Shown: piece by piece, positions 1-7,944 of the stretch
Numbering within the stretch: position 1 is the stretch's first letter
Layout: every line of letters begins with the position of its first letter
Assembly: GCF_021190915.1 (NCBI RefSeq)
Contig: NZ_JAIOAP010000013.1
Span: forward strand, 165,672-229,671
Source of the DNA: Cohnella silvisoli
Lineage (GTDB): Bacteria; Bacillota; Bacilli; Paenibacillales; Paenibacillaceae
Reading direction: 5' to 3'
Length of the DNA: 64,000 nucleotides
The notes under the pieces: model-generated
What the model was told of the DNA's origin: nothing
Databases searched by the model: none
Seen by the model: the letters and a program-made list of their open reading frames with translations, nothing else
Made by a program: the position numbers and the translations under genes

Positions 1-1
1 G

Positions 2-1117
2 CAGCTTCGCTGGAAAAGACAGCACGTGGTGGACAACTTGGTGCGGATCGGGAAGCTGGCAGTTGCTGGGGAAGATGGGGGCGAGGGTGTCATCGTACAT
101 CCTGTGATTGGCATGAACGACCCATGGCGCTACCGGAATAAAGCGCAAGTGCCAATCGGGTTCGGAGATGGCGGATTGATCGGCGGCTTCTATGAACAGG
201 GAAGCAATGACATCGTGGAGATGGACGCCTGCCTTATTCAACAGGAAGAGAACGAGGTACTGGTTCGCGCGGTGAAAGAAGCGGCTAGACTGCTCGATAT
301 TTCAGCCTATAATCGCTCCACCGGTCACGGTCTGCTTCGCCATGTCGTTGTTCGCCATGCGCGGACGACCGGCCAGCGAATGGTCGTGCTTGTCACGAAT
401 GGTGCCAATATCCCTCACGTTCAGGAATTGGTGGGACTCATTCGCGAGAAGGTACCTGGTGTCGCAAGCGTGTGCCAGAATGTGAATACAGCCGTGACCC
501 CTGTCGTATTCGGCGAGCAGACGCGTGTTCTGTGGGGCGAGGATGTCATCTATGACGATATTGCGGGGATCCAATTCGCGATATCACCTCGGTCGTTCTT
601 TCAGGTTAATCCGGAGCAGACGGAGAGATTGTATAGTAAGGCTGTGGAGTATGCGAGCTTGACGGGTGAAGAGATTGTCGTTGACGCTTATTGCGGAGCT
701 GGTACGATATCATTATTTCTAGCGCGCTATGCTCGACGAGTGTATGGAGTCGAGATCATTCCGGAAGCCGTCGAGGATGCGCGGCGCAATGCCTTGCTCA
801 ACGGTATCCACAATGTAGAGTTCGCCGTCGGAGCTGCTGAAGTCGTGATGCCACGCTGGCAAGCGGATGGGATCACCCCCGACGTCATCGTCGTCGATCC
901 TCCCCGTAAAGGCTGCGACCCGGCGCTCATCTCGACGATGCTGGAGCTTCGACCTGAGCGGATTGTATATGTATCTTGTAATCCTTCTACATTGGCAAGG
1001 GATTTGAAGCTGCTGGAGGACGGGGGATACAGAGCCGTCGAGGTTCAGCCTGTGGATATGTTTCCTCATACGGGGCATGTGGAGTGCGTGGTAGGAATAT
1101 GTCGAGTCGATACATAG
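2..1117 (+). CDS. rlmD: 23S rRNA (uracil-C5)-methyltransferase RlmD/TrmA family, 5' end outside window
   Basis: SAM-dependent enzyme making 5-methyluridine in 23S rRNA (RlmD/RlmCD family). The reading frame is open from base 2, and residues before the first in-window GTG (base 26) read QLRWKRQHVVDNL, which matches the family interior, so the gene starts upstream of the window. Visible motifs are SPRSFFQVNPEQTERLY, the SAM-binding DAYCGAGTISLF, VVDPPRKGCD, and SCNPSTLARD carrying the catalytic Cys. The C-terminal signature is DMFPHTGHVECVV. The gene looks intact to its stop. Its last ~45 bases are the parent of a short sequence that recurs six more times in the window. Family assignment is firm; whether it methylates U747, U1939 or both cannot be told. 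Confidence 0.95.
   Translation, partial: QLRWKRQHVVDNLVRIGKLAVAGEDGGEGVIVHPVIGMNDPWRYRNKAQVPIGFGDGGLIGGFYEQGSNDIVEMDACLIQQEENEVLVRAVKEAARLLDISAYNRSTGHGLLRHVVVRHARTTGQRMVVLVTNGANIPHVQELVGLIREKVPGVASVCQNVNTAVTPVVFGEQTRVLWGEDVIYDDIAGIQFAISPRSFFQVNPEQTERLYSKAVEYASLTGEEIVVDAYCGAGTISLFLARYARRVYGVEIIPEAVEDARRNALLNGIHNVEFAVGAAEVVMPRWQADGITPDVIVVDPPRKGCDPALISTMLELRPERIVYVSCNPSTLARDLKLLEDGGYRAVEVQPVDMFPHTGHVECVVGICRVDT
1058..1104 (+). repeat. rlmD 3'-end repeat, copy 1 (native, candidate attachment site)
   Basis: This is the functional rlmD 3' end, coding MFPHTGHVEC. Its segment TGTTTCCTCATACGGGGCAT followed by GTGGAGTG differs from copies 3 and 5 at only two of 28 positions. All seven copies share ATGTGGAGTG on the + strand. 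The 3' ends of rumA/rlmD homologues are known integration sites of some streptococcal ICEs, so this is a plausible ancestral attachment site (inference). Confidence 0.6.
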
Positions 1118-1263
1118 AAGTCCTGAATTATCAATATTCTGCGAAGTATGCGTCGTTTACGACTGCCGGGCAGGACTACAGGAATAAGGTATTGAACGAT
1201 AAAATTGAGGTTTCTATTGTTTTGGATTTGAAATGGGTAGATACATCCGATGATTTTAACTGA
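1099..1263 (+). CDS. possible 54-aa ORF overlapping the rlmD end, unrecognised
   Basis: An open frame starts at ATG 1099 inside the end of rlmD and runs to TGA 1261-1263. It would encode a small acidic peptide ending in DLKWVDTSDDFN. There is no convincing ribosome site, since GTAGGA lies too close to the ATG. It may be the tail of a lost gene rather than a real one. I do not recognise it. Confidence 0.2.
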   Translation: MSSRYIEVLNYQYSAKYASFTTAGQDYRNKVLNDKIEVSIVLDLKWVDTSDDFN

Positions 1264-1278
1264 AAATCGGAATGTTTA

Positions 1279-1310
1279 AGAGAGCGTCCATTATCGGATG
1301 CTCTCTTTTA
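1279..1310 (+). terminator. rho-independent terminator after rlmD
   Basis: Arms AGAGAGCGTCC (1279-1289) and GGATGCTCTCT (1296-1306) pair with one G-T wobble and a 6-nt loop, and run into a short T tract. Confidence 0.75.
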
Positions 1311-1401
1311 GAGACTGCCCGGGTCCGTGTGTAATGTCAAATTGTTCTGCTGTGTTATAATTGAATCAAATACCGTTACTGATGATGGGAAGGTGAAGCC
1401 C

Positions 1402-1578
1402 ATGGATAAATTCAAAGATCTAGAGAAATGGATTAAGCTAACAGGAGATCGCGCTAAGCTGGATGCAAAAGCTAACGACACATACATTGTATACAAAACG
1501 ACGGAAGGCCAAATTGTAAAGGAATACAACAATGGCGACATTGTCCCCGTTGCCGATTCGGATGTCTCTCATGCATGA
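1402..1578 (+). CDS. small antitoxin-like protein of a zeta-type toxin pair (58 aa)
   Basis: Encodes MDKFKDLEKWIKLTGDRAKL... ending VADSDVSHA. Start ATG 1402 is preceded by GGAAGGTG at 1388-1395 with good spacing. The stop overlaps the start of the downstream zeta-like P-loop ORF (ATG 1571 versus TGA 1576-1578), the translational coupling usual in toxin-antitoxin operons. The charged, DNA-free-looking sequence fits a toxin-neutralising peptide, but this is inferred from position. The ORF itself is undamaged although its partner is broken, so the antitoxin may be an orphan. Confidence 0.6.
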   Translation: MDKFKDLEKWIKLTGDRAKLDAKANDTYIVYKTTEGQIVKEYNNGDIVPVADSDVSHA

Positions 1579-2105
1579 ACAGACACCGATCATGTATGTA
1601 TTTGCCGGTAATAATGGCAGCGGCAAAAGTACGATTCGAAACCTAATTGTAGATCGGCTGGGAATCAGCGTAAACATTGAGTATCTGCGGGCAAGGAAGC
1701 TATCCGATTGGCTAGAGATTGCATTCGTCACAGACGAGATTTTTCGATTGAAACTACATTAGCAGGAGGTAACGCCATTCGTCTCATGCGTGATGCGAAG
1801 GCTAGCGAATTTGAAATAACCATGTTTTATGTTGGTTTGGGTGATTATCATTTAAACATAGAACGAGTTGCAGCGAGGGTTAGAAATGGCGGACATCATA
1901 TCCCTACTGAGGATATTATCAGGAGACATGACACTTCCATTCGGAATTTACTTAAAATCTACACCTAATTGACCATCTAATCGTCATTGATAATAGCAGC
2001 GTAAAAGGTGTTAGGGTGCTTCAGATTAGTGATGGTTCGATTCTGCATCGCGCTGATTCCATTCCGAGCTGGGCCGAGCAGATTGAAAAAAGATATTTGA
2101 ATTGA
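1571..2105 (+). pseudogene. zeta-toxin-like P-loop kinase, disrupted
   Basis: Zeta toxins phosphorylate UDP-N-acetylglucosamine. The Walker A motif GNNGSGKST follows MYVFA near the start. After VNIE (about 1683) a deletion plus frameshift removes the segment expected before AGKEAIRLARDCIRH. The frame then continues as RDFSIETTLAGGNAIRLM, VGLGDYHLNIERVAARV and NGGHHIPTEDIIRRH. A second frameshift near 1960 separates the tail (HLIDHLIVIDNSS...SWAEQIEKRYLN), which ends at TGA 2103-2105. At least two lesions mean no full-length product. Coupled to the small ORF at 1402. Confidence 0.8.
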
Positions 2106-2107
2106 AC

Positions 2108-2140
2108 AGAACAACTGCAGGTTAGGGTTGTTCTTCTTTT
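2108..2140 (+). terminator. terminator after the zeta-like pseudogene
   Basis: Arms AGAACAAC (2109-2116) and GTTGTTCT (2127-2134), then TCTTTTC. Confidence 0.6.
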
Positions 2141-2265
2141 CATTAGAATGGAAGTGCAAACATACTCGCTGACATGCAGATGTCAAAATGATGGTTTATG
2201 ATGATTTTCAGGATTGGAAAAAGAGTGGCACAGTTTTGATGAACAGACAGATAGGATTAAGATGG

Positions 2266-2813
2266 ATGCTAACAGGAGATGTGCGTAATAAAGTTGAAAA
2301 AACATGGTCGGATATCTGAGTGGGCGGCATTACCAACCCCTTAACCGTTATAGAACAGCTTACATACTTAATGTTATTCGTTCCCTTGATGAGAAGGAAC
2401 TGGAAAACGAGAGCTTCGAGGCATTGAGCGGTGAAGCTGTACCGAAGATTTTCCCTCAAGACGAAGCAGGGCAGTCCATGCGATGGGGTAAATTCAAGAC
2501 GAAAGATTCGCGAATCATTTTTGATATTGTTGGAACAAAGGTATTCCCTTTTATTAAGGAAATGAATGGTGCAAACATATCGGCCTTCTCGCGTTATATG
2601 CAAGATGCTATGTTTCTGGTGCCAACCCCGCAAGTATTGCAGAAGATGATCACTGGCCTCGACGAACTGTACGAACGTGATATTAAAGACCTGGATATGC
2701 AAGGAGATCTTTATTCACGATATGATGGTCCAACTGCTGGCGCTGACGCCAAACGATAAGATATGCGATCCGGCTTGCGGTACGGCGGGCTTTCTGGTAT
2801 CTGCCTCTGAATA
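2266..2813 (+). pseudogene. hsdM: type I restriction-modification methyltransferase subunit HsdM, truncated and frameshifted
   Basis: From ATG 2266 the sequence reads MLTGDVRNKVEKTWSDI, then an in-frame TGA where the family has Trp/Phe, then VGGITNPLTVIEQLTYLM. A frameshift leads into IRSLDEKELENESFEALSGE and a normal HsdM helical region. The SAM motif I (KICDPACGTAGFLVSASE) lies at about 2757-2811, after which the gene ends abruptly at the junction with a reversed integrase fragment. About the first 40 percent of a usual HsdM remains. No hsdS or hsdR is present. Confidence 0.85.
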
Positions 2814-2815
2814 AG

Positions 2816-3165
2816 CCGAAGTGTGGCGGAGTTCATGGAAACGTATATACCTTAACTTGTTCTTTTTGATAAGTTCACGGAACCACAAGTATGGCCTTTC
2901 CTGATGGAATGCTTTGCCGTTCGGGTGGCAGAACATGAAGTTATATTGGCCGCCTTCCCACATGTCCCCGATTTTTTCACGCTCGTCAAGCTTGTGTAGG
3001 TAGTAATCCTTTATTTCCTGTAACATGGTCGAGGGTAGAGCCACCTTGCGTTTAGAAGCTCTGGTTTTGGGTTCCTTTACATGGGCGATACCTGTTTCAA
3101 CAGCCCTTGAGAAAATATTCTTCAGTACACGAATTTCGGCGTTTTCGTAAAAGAGTGGTAATCTC
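2816..3165 (-). pseudogene. tyrosine-type site-specific integrase, C-terminal fragment
   Basis: On the minus strand the frame gives IAHVKEPKTRASKRKVALPS, then LHKLDEREKIGDMWEGG, FMFCHPNGKAFHQERPYLWF and FHELRHTSA. The HxLRHT box is the catalytic signature of tyrosine recombinases of Gram-positive ICEs and prophages. The N-terminal arm-binding domain is largely missing and the fragment stops before the catalytic Tyr, where it abuts hsdM, so it is dead. It lies 1.7 kb from the rlmD 3' end, which suggests a former element integrated nearby. Confidence 0.8.
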
Positions 3166-3169
3166 TAGG

Positions 3170-3428
3170 GCTGTCCATGATCATGGTCAAACACTTGCTC
3201 GTCACCGACAGTCAACTACATCGTGAGCGATGGCAGAGTCAAGCTGTTATACGCATCGGATACGGGGCTATACGGTGACAAGATGTGGAATCGCCAGTTG
3301 AGGAGATGAGCGAACGTTATTTTTCGCCTATCATTTCTCGCATTCGGAAGTTCGGCCTCACGATAAGCTTGAGTGCGATCTGGGTGTCATCGCCGCCTAC
3401 GACGGACTCGTCGCCGAAATCGGTTGAC
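3170..3428 (+). pseudogene. MBL-fold metallohydrolase, two short remnants
   Basis: One frame gives VNYIVSDGRVKLLYASDTGL, typical of the middle of metallo-beta-lactamase-fold hydrolases. A second frame gives YHFSHSEVRPHDKLE, then GVIAAYDGLVAEIG and a stop, typical of their C-terminus (the SH..HxxLE...VAYDG pattern). The N-terminal HxHxDH metal site is absent. Assigned by motif resemblance only. Confidence 0.5.
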
Positions 3429-3596
3429 AGGTGAATAATAAAGCCTGAAGAGTAAGGGGAGAGAACCGCCAACAAAAACGCGAAAAACGTACGCTAAGGA
3501 ATCCGGCTTGTTTTGTGTCAATCATTGACGAAATCAACCGAACTAGCCGAGAATGAAAGGATGAGCAAGAAATCGACGGTACGAGGATGAAAATGG

Positions 3597-6500
3597 ATGA
3601 AGCTAAAGAAGCTGGTCAGACCGATCAGACCGATGAAATGGTTCAAGCTCGCTGTTCCGATTCTATTTGTCGCAGCAATGCTGTGCATTATGGCGATCAG
3701 CGTTCGTAATTCGACATCCTTTCAACCTCTTGCGAGGCAAGGCTATCTTGATCTCTCCGGCTGGGACTTCGGCAGGGACGGCGCCGTGAAGCTGGATGGC
3801 GAGTGGGAATTTTACTGGAACAAGCTTCTAATGCCCGATGATTTTCGATCCGGGGCACTGTCGCCGTCAAGTCGCGAATTCGTGCGCGTGCCTGCGGCTT
3901 GGACAAACGCTGCGCTTCATAAGACGACGAACTATGGAGCCGCCACCTATCGCCTTCGGGTTAAAATCAAGGATCATGACGAGCTGCTGGGGTTGAAGAT
4001 GACCAGCATTCGCATGTCGAACCGGATATTCGTGAACGGGGTGGAAGTCGGGGGAAGCGGCCGCCCGGGTCTGACCAAACCGGATTACGCGATGTCCAAT
4101 AGGCCTTATGCGACGGCATTCACACCCCAAAGAAACGAGCTGGATATTACGATTCAGGTGGCGAATTTCGATTATAAGGCCGGAGGCATCGTACAGAGCC
4201 TATATTTGGGGCACTCCTCCGAAATCATGTCGATGTCCAGCCGCTTGACCATAATCAACACGTTAGTAGCGGCCTGTCTGTTCGTCAGCGGTCTGTATTA
4301 TCTCTTTGTCTATATCGGAAGACGTGAGGACTTAAGCTTTCTCTATTACAGCGGATACTGCCTGACTGGCGGACTGTATGAAATGATGTACGGCGAAAAG
4401 CTGATGCTGCAGCTGTTTCCGCACTGGCCGGCTGATATCTTGTTCAGGCTGCAAAATGCAATGATGTATGCGTCGATCGTACTGGTTTTGATGTTCCTGA
4501 GGGAAATTATGAGCCATTTGCTGCCTCGTTGGATGCTGCTGACGATCTTGGTTTTTATGGGAGGGTACGCCGTTTTTTATTTGCTGCTGCCCCTTGATGT
4601 TGTCACCAGAGCGGAAAACGTGTTTTTGCTGCTCGGCCTTCTCTTATACGTATGGATTGTTCTGCTCTTGCTCGCGGCTCTTCTTCGCGGACGTTATGGC
4701 AGACTGGAAAGGCAAGGCGTTATCTATCTGCTCGTCGCTTTTATTTGCGTCATCCTCTCCTTTGCGGACGGCATGCTTTATGTGAACAACATGAAGAGCG
4801 ACAACTATGTTGGAAATGCGTCGTACGCGATGTTTACGCTGATTACGTCGCTTATTCTGTCGCGGCACTACAATAACGCTTTCCGTACGATGGAGGACAT
4901 GAATGCCAGGCTGTTGTCGCTCGACAAGCTGAAGGATGAATTTCTGGCGAACACCTCTCATGATCTAAGAACACCGTTAAACGGTATGATCAATCTGACT
5001 CAGTCGGTGCTGAAACAATCTGGCGATCGGTTGAAGCCCTCTCACCGGGAGGATTTGCAAATCGCAGTGACGGCCGGTCGGCGTTTGAACAAGCTGATCG
5101 ACGATATTCTCGTTATTTCCAGCTTAAAGGCAGGAGCGATATCGCTTCATCTCGTTTCCGTAGACGTAAGAAGAACGGCGGGAACGGTTTTGGAGGTGCT
5201 GAAACCTCAGGCCGATGCCCAGTCGATCCGTTTGATCAATTCGATACCCGCGGCGCTTCCGGCTGTAATGGCCGATCCGGACCGGCTTCGGCAGGTTTAC
5301 TACAATCTGCTCGGCAATGCGTTGAAATTCACAACGAGCGGCAGCGTGGAAGTTGGAGGCAGGCTGAACGGGACGATGCTGGAGCTATGGGTTGCGGATA
5401 CGGGGAAAGGAATAGCTGCGGAAGAATTGCAGTTCATCTTTCAATCGTTCTATCAGGTGGATTCCGGGGATCATAGATCGGTTCAAGGGACCGGGCTTGG
5501 GCTGCCCATCGCAAAGCAGTTGGTCGAGCTTCATGGCGGAACGATCGCCGTATCATCCGTTCCGGATAAGGGCTCGCGCTTCAGCTTTACTTTACCGGCA
5601 AGCAACGTCATGAGCAGATCGCTCCCTGCCGATCGGCCGAGGGAGGGCGAAGCGGAGGTTGTCGCAACAGCGGAAGAGGCATTGAACCGTCAGATAGAGG
5701 GAAATGGCAAGAGGAACGGGCGTTATTCCATCTTGATCGCCGAGGATGATGCAGCAAGCATGAAGGCGTTGCTTAATTTGTTGACGGACGAGGATGCAGC
5801 CATTGAGACGGTAAGGGATGGTCGGCATGCCATGGATCGGATCGACAGCCGTCGCAAGTACGATCTGGTTATTCTCGATATCATGATGCCTGGCATGACG
5901 GGGTTGCAGGTGCTCAGAGGCATTCGCGAGCATTTCTCCATGATTGAGCTTCCTGTGCTGCTGTTAACGGCCAAGACCAGGAAGGAAGAAATTCGGGCAG
6001 GATTGGAGGCCGGGGCGAACGATTATATCGCCAAGCCGTTCGAATCGGAAGAACTGATCGCCCGGGTACATACGCTGCTTCAGCTCCGAACGTCCGTGGG
6101 CGCGCTCGTGACCGCGGAGCTATCCTTTTTACAGGCGCAAATCAAGCCTCACTTTCTCTATAACGCGCTAAGCGTCATTTCGTCCTTGAGCACCCGGGAG
6201 CCTGGGCGGTCGAAGGAGCTGTTGCTTTATTTGTCGGATTATTTGCGGGGCTGCTTCTCATTCGACAACCAGGACGGACTGATTTCGTTAGCCGAGGAGC
6301 TGCGGACGGTAGAAGCTTATTTGACAATCGAGAAGGAACGGTTCAAAGAGAGGCTTACGGTCATCTATGACATCGATCCGGATATCGACATTGCCGTTCC
6401 GATGCTGATGATCCAGCCGCTTGTCGAAAATGCCGTCCGGCATGGCTTGATGGGAAGAGTGGAGGGCGGAACCGTTCGGCTGAGCGTCAGGCAGGAGCAG

Positions 6501-6704
6501 GACTGTGTGCGGCTTATCGTAGAAGACGACGGCGCGGGTATCGAAGAGAATCGGCTGGAAGAGCTGTTGCGCGGCGGGACGGACCGGGGCGTCGGTCTGA
6601 CGAACATTAATAAGCGTGTGCAGGCAATTTACGGAACGGGACTGCAGATCGAGAGCAGACCTGGCGCAGGCACCAAAGTGAGCATCACGATTCCGACCGA
6701 CTAG
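3597..6704 (+). CDS. hybrid sensor histidine kinase/response regulator with two kinase cores (cassette A)
   Basis: Membrane sensor of 1035 aa. Order: N-terminal membrane anchor (about 18-36); extracellular jelly-roll-like domain of the 7TMR-DISM type (about 50-200, with WDFGRDGAVKLDGEWEFYW); seven-helix region (about 215-430); HisKA with phospho-acceptor His455 (NTSHDLRTPLNG); first ATPase domain (NALKF, DTGKG, GTGLGLPIA); receiver with Asp761 (VILDIMMPGM) and the later Lys in YIAKPF; then a second LytS-like core with His852 (QIKPHFLYNAL) and its own ATPase (ENAVRHG, DDGAGI). ATG 3597 has GAGG at 3583. A weak TTGACG/GAGAAT promoter may lie at 3525-3554. The next gene starts 17 bp downstream, so they are probably one operon. 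A paralogue with the same layout lies at 51842. Confidence 0.9.
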   Translation: MKLKKLVRPIRPMKWFKLAVPILFVAAMLCIMAISVRNSTSFQPLARQGYLDLSGWDFGRDGAVKLDGEWEFYWNKLLMPDDFRSGALSPSSREFVRVPAAWTNAALHKTTNYGAATYRLRVKIKDHDELLGLKMTSIRMSNRIFVNGVEVGGSGRPGLTKPDYAMSNRPYATAFTPQRNELDITIQVANFDYKAGGIVQSLYLGHSSEIMSMSSRLTIINTLVAACLFVSGLYYLFVYIGRREDLSFLYYSGYCLTGGLYEMMYGEKLMLQLFPHWPADILFRLQNAMMYASIVLVLMFLREIMSHLLPRWMLLTILVFMGGYAVFYLLLPLDVVTRAENVFLLLGLLLYVWIVLLLLAALLRGRYGRLERQGVIYLLVAFICVILSFADGMLYVNNMKSDNYVGNASYAMFTLITSLILSRHYNNAFRTMEDMNARLLSLDKLKDEFLANTSHDLRTPLNGMINLTQSVLKQSGDRLKPSHREDLQIAVTAGRRLNKLIDDILVISSLKAGAISLHLVSVDVRRTAGTVLEVLKPQADAQSIRLINSIPAALPAVMADPDRLRQVYYNLLGNALKFTTSGSVEVGGRLNGTMLELWVADTGKGIAAEELQFIFQSFYQVDSGDHRSVQGTGLGLPIAKQLVELHGGTIAVSSVPDKGSRFSFTLPASNVMSRSLPADRPREGEAEVVATAEEALNRQIEGNGKRNGRYSILIAEDDAASMKALLNLLTDEDAAIETVRDGRHAMDRIDSRRKYDLVILDIMMPGMTGLQVLRGIREHFSMIELPVLLLTAKTRKEEIRAGLEAGANDYIAKPFESEELIARVHTLLQLRTSVGALVTAELSFLQAQIKPHFLYNALSVISSLSTREPGRSKELLLYLSDYLRGCFSFDNQDGLISLAEELRTVEAYLTIEKERFKERLTVIYDIDPDIDIAVPMLMIQPLVENAVRHGLMGRVEGGTVRLSVRQEQDCVRLIVEDDGAGIEENRLEELLRGGTDRGVGLTNINKRVQAIYGTGLQIESRPGAGTKVSITIPTD

Positions 6705-6721
6705 GATGGGGGCAGAAGCGA

Positions 6722-7819
6722 TTGAAAGCAGTAATCGTGGATGATGAATACGAAACATTGGAAGAATTGAAAGAGTTGCTGATCGAGAACGGCATTGAAC
6801 TGTCGGGCGCTTTTACGAACCCGTTGGATGCGCTTGAGTCTGTAGAAGAGCACAATCCGGATTGCGCATTCCTGGATATCGAAATGCCGGGCGTGAACGG
6901 GCTTGAGCTGGCCGAACGGCTGCTCGAGCGGATGCCGCATGTCCAGATCGTGTTCATTACGGCTTTCAATCATTATGCCACGCAAGCTTTCGAGGTGAAC
7001 GCGATCGATTACGTTCTCAAACCGATTCACCCAACGAGATTTGCGAAAACGGTGGAGCGGCTGACCGAGAAGCATCAGCAGGGACAGGAACAACGAGCCG
7101 GCGGGGAGAACGTGAGCATTCAAACGCTGGGCGACTTTGCAGTGCTGCTGGACGCTCAACCCGTGAAATGGAGCCGCTCCAAAGCGAAGGAACTGCTCGC
7201 TTATCTGCTGCATTGCAACGGGCAGAAGAAGCACAAATATGAGATATGCGAGCTGTTGTGGCCGAATCAGGACCCGAAGAAAGCGCTTGTCAACTTGCAG
7301 ACCGCGATCTATGCGTTGCGCAAAAATCTGGGAGCGATCAGTCCGGATGTTTTGCGCCTTGCTTATGCCGACGATTGCTATTCGCTGACGCTTGGCCGCG
7401 TGCATTGGGACGCCGGGGAATTCGAGCAGCAATACAAGGCGCTGCTTGCGAATTCGGATCGTACAGCGCTGGAGAAGGCGGCTTGGTTATACCGAGGAGA
7501 CTATATGGGGAACCAGGATTGGCCTTGGTCGCAATTTGCGCAGGTCAGCCTGTCGCAGAAATATGAGGACGTGCTGAAGCGGCTTGTGGAAAGCTGCTAT
7601 AAGGAAGAACGATTCGGATCGTCGATCGAGTGGTGCATGAAGCTGCTGGATAGACAGCCGATCAAGGAGGCGCAGTTGCTCCTGCTGCAGAGCGCTTACG
7701 CCGCAGGCGGCTTGGGCGAAATGCGTCGTTGGGCGGAACGGTTGGAACGGTTATGCGTTGAGGTATACGATACGAATCTGGATCCGGCAGCTTCAGCTTA
7801 TTATCATGCGATGAGATAG
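6722..7819 (+). CDS. response regulator with receiver, winged-helix and BTAD (SARP-like) domains (cassette A)
   Basis: Likely the output partner of the kinase upstream. The receiver occupies about 1-120, with Asp52 in CAFLDIEMPGVNGLELAE and the late Lys in YVLKPIHP. A linker leads to a SARP-type winged helix (IQTLGDFAVLLD...WSRSKAKELLAYLLH, about 135-230), followed by a helical bacterial transcriptional activator domain to residue 365. TTG at 6722 is the start: GGGGG at 6708-6712 gives correct spacing and no ATG fits the receiver. BTAD activators bind short direct repeats about one helical turn apart, and such repeats lie just downstream at 7864-7883. I infer that it activates the SLH gene. 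Confidence 0.85.
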   Translation: MKAVIVDDEYETLEELKELLIENGIELSGAFTNPLDALESVEEHNPDCAFLDIEMPGVNGLELAERLLERMPHVQIVFITAFNHYATQAFEVNAIDYVLKPIHPTRFAKTVERLTEKHQQGQEQRAGGENVSIQTLGDFAVLLDAQPVKWSRSKAKELLAYLLHCNGQKKHKYEICELLWPNQDPKKALVNLQTAIYALRKNLGAISPDVLRLAYADDCYSLTLGRVHWDAGEFEQQYKALLANSDRTALEKAAWLYRGDYMGNQDWPWSQFAQVSLSQKYEDVLKRLVESCYKEERFGSSIEWCMKLLDRQPIKEAQLLLLQSAYAAGGLGEMRRWAERLERLCVEVYDTNLDPAASAYYHAMR

Positions 7820-7863
7820 GCAAAATAGAAAACATTCGACATAAATCATCAGGAAGCTCGTAT

Positions 7864-7898
7864 TTTGTCAGCGATTTGTCAGCAGCTCTTATTACAAT
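7864..7898 (+). promoter_or_regulatory. BTAD-type operator and promoter of the cassette A SLH gene
   Basis: Two perfect 9-mers TTTGTCAGC lie at 7864-7872 and 7875-7883, an 11-nt period. They sit 29 and 18 nt upstream of the -10 box TACAAT (7893-7898) and occupy the place of a -35 box, as in SARP-activated promoters. The promoter before the SLH gene of cassette B has the same geometry. Regulator identity is inferred from gene order. Confidence 0.7.
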
Positions 7899-7944
7899 AT
7901 CGGATATCAACGCTTATCATGATATCGTAATAGGAGGGGAAGAT

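Noticed and set aside
3512..3520. TTTGTGTCA upstream of the cassette A kinase as an autoregulatory operator
   Set aside because: Identical to one half-site of cassette B but unpaired, with no -10 at 18 or 29 nt.
7876..7944. Upstream extension of the cassette A SLH protein to a start at 7876
   Set aside because: It would place the operator and -10 box inside the coding region. GTG 7945 has AGGAGGGG and gives a clean signal peptide.
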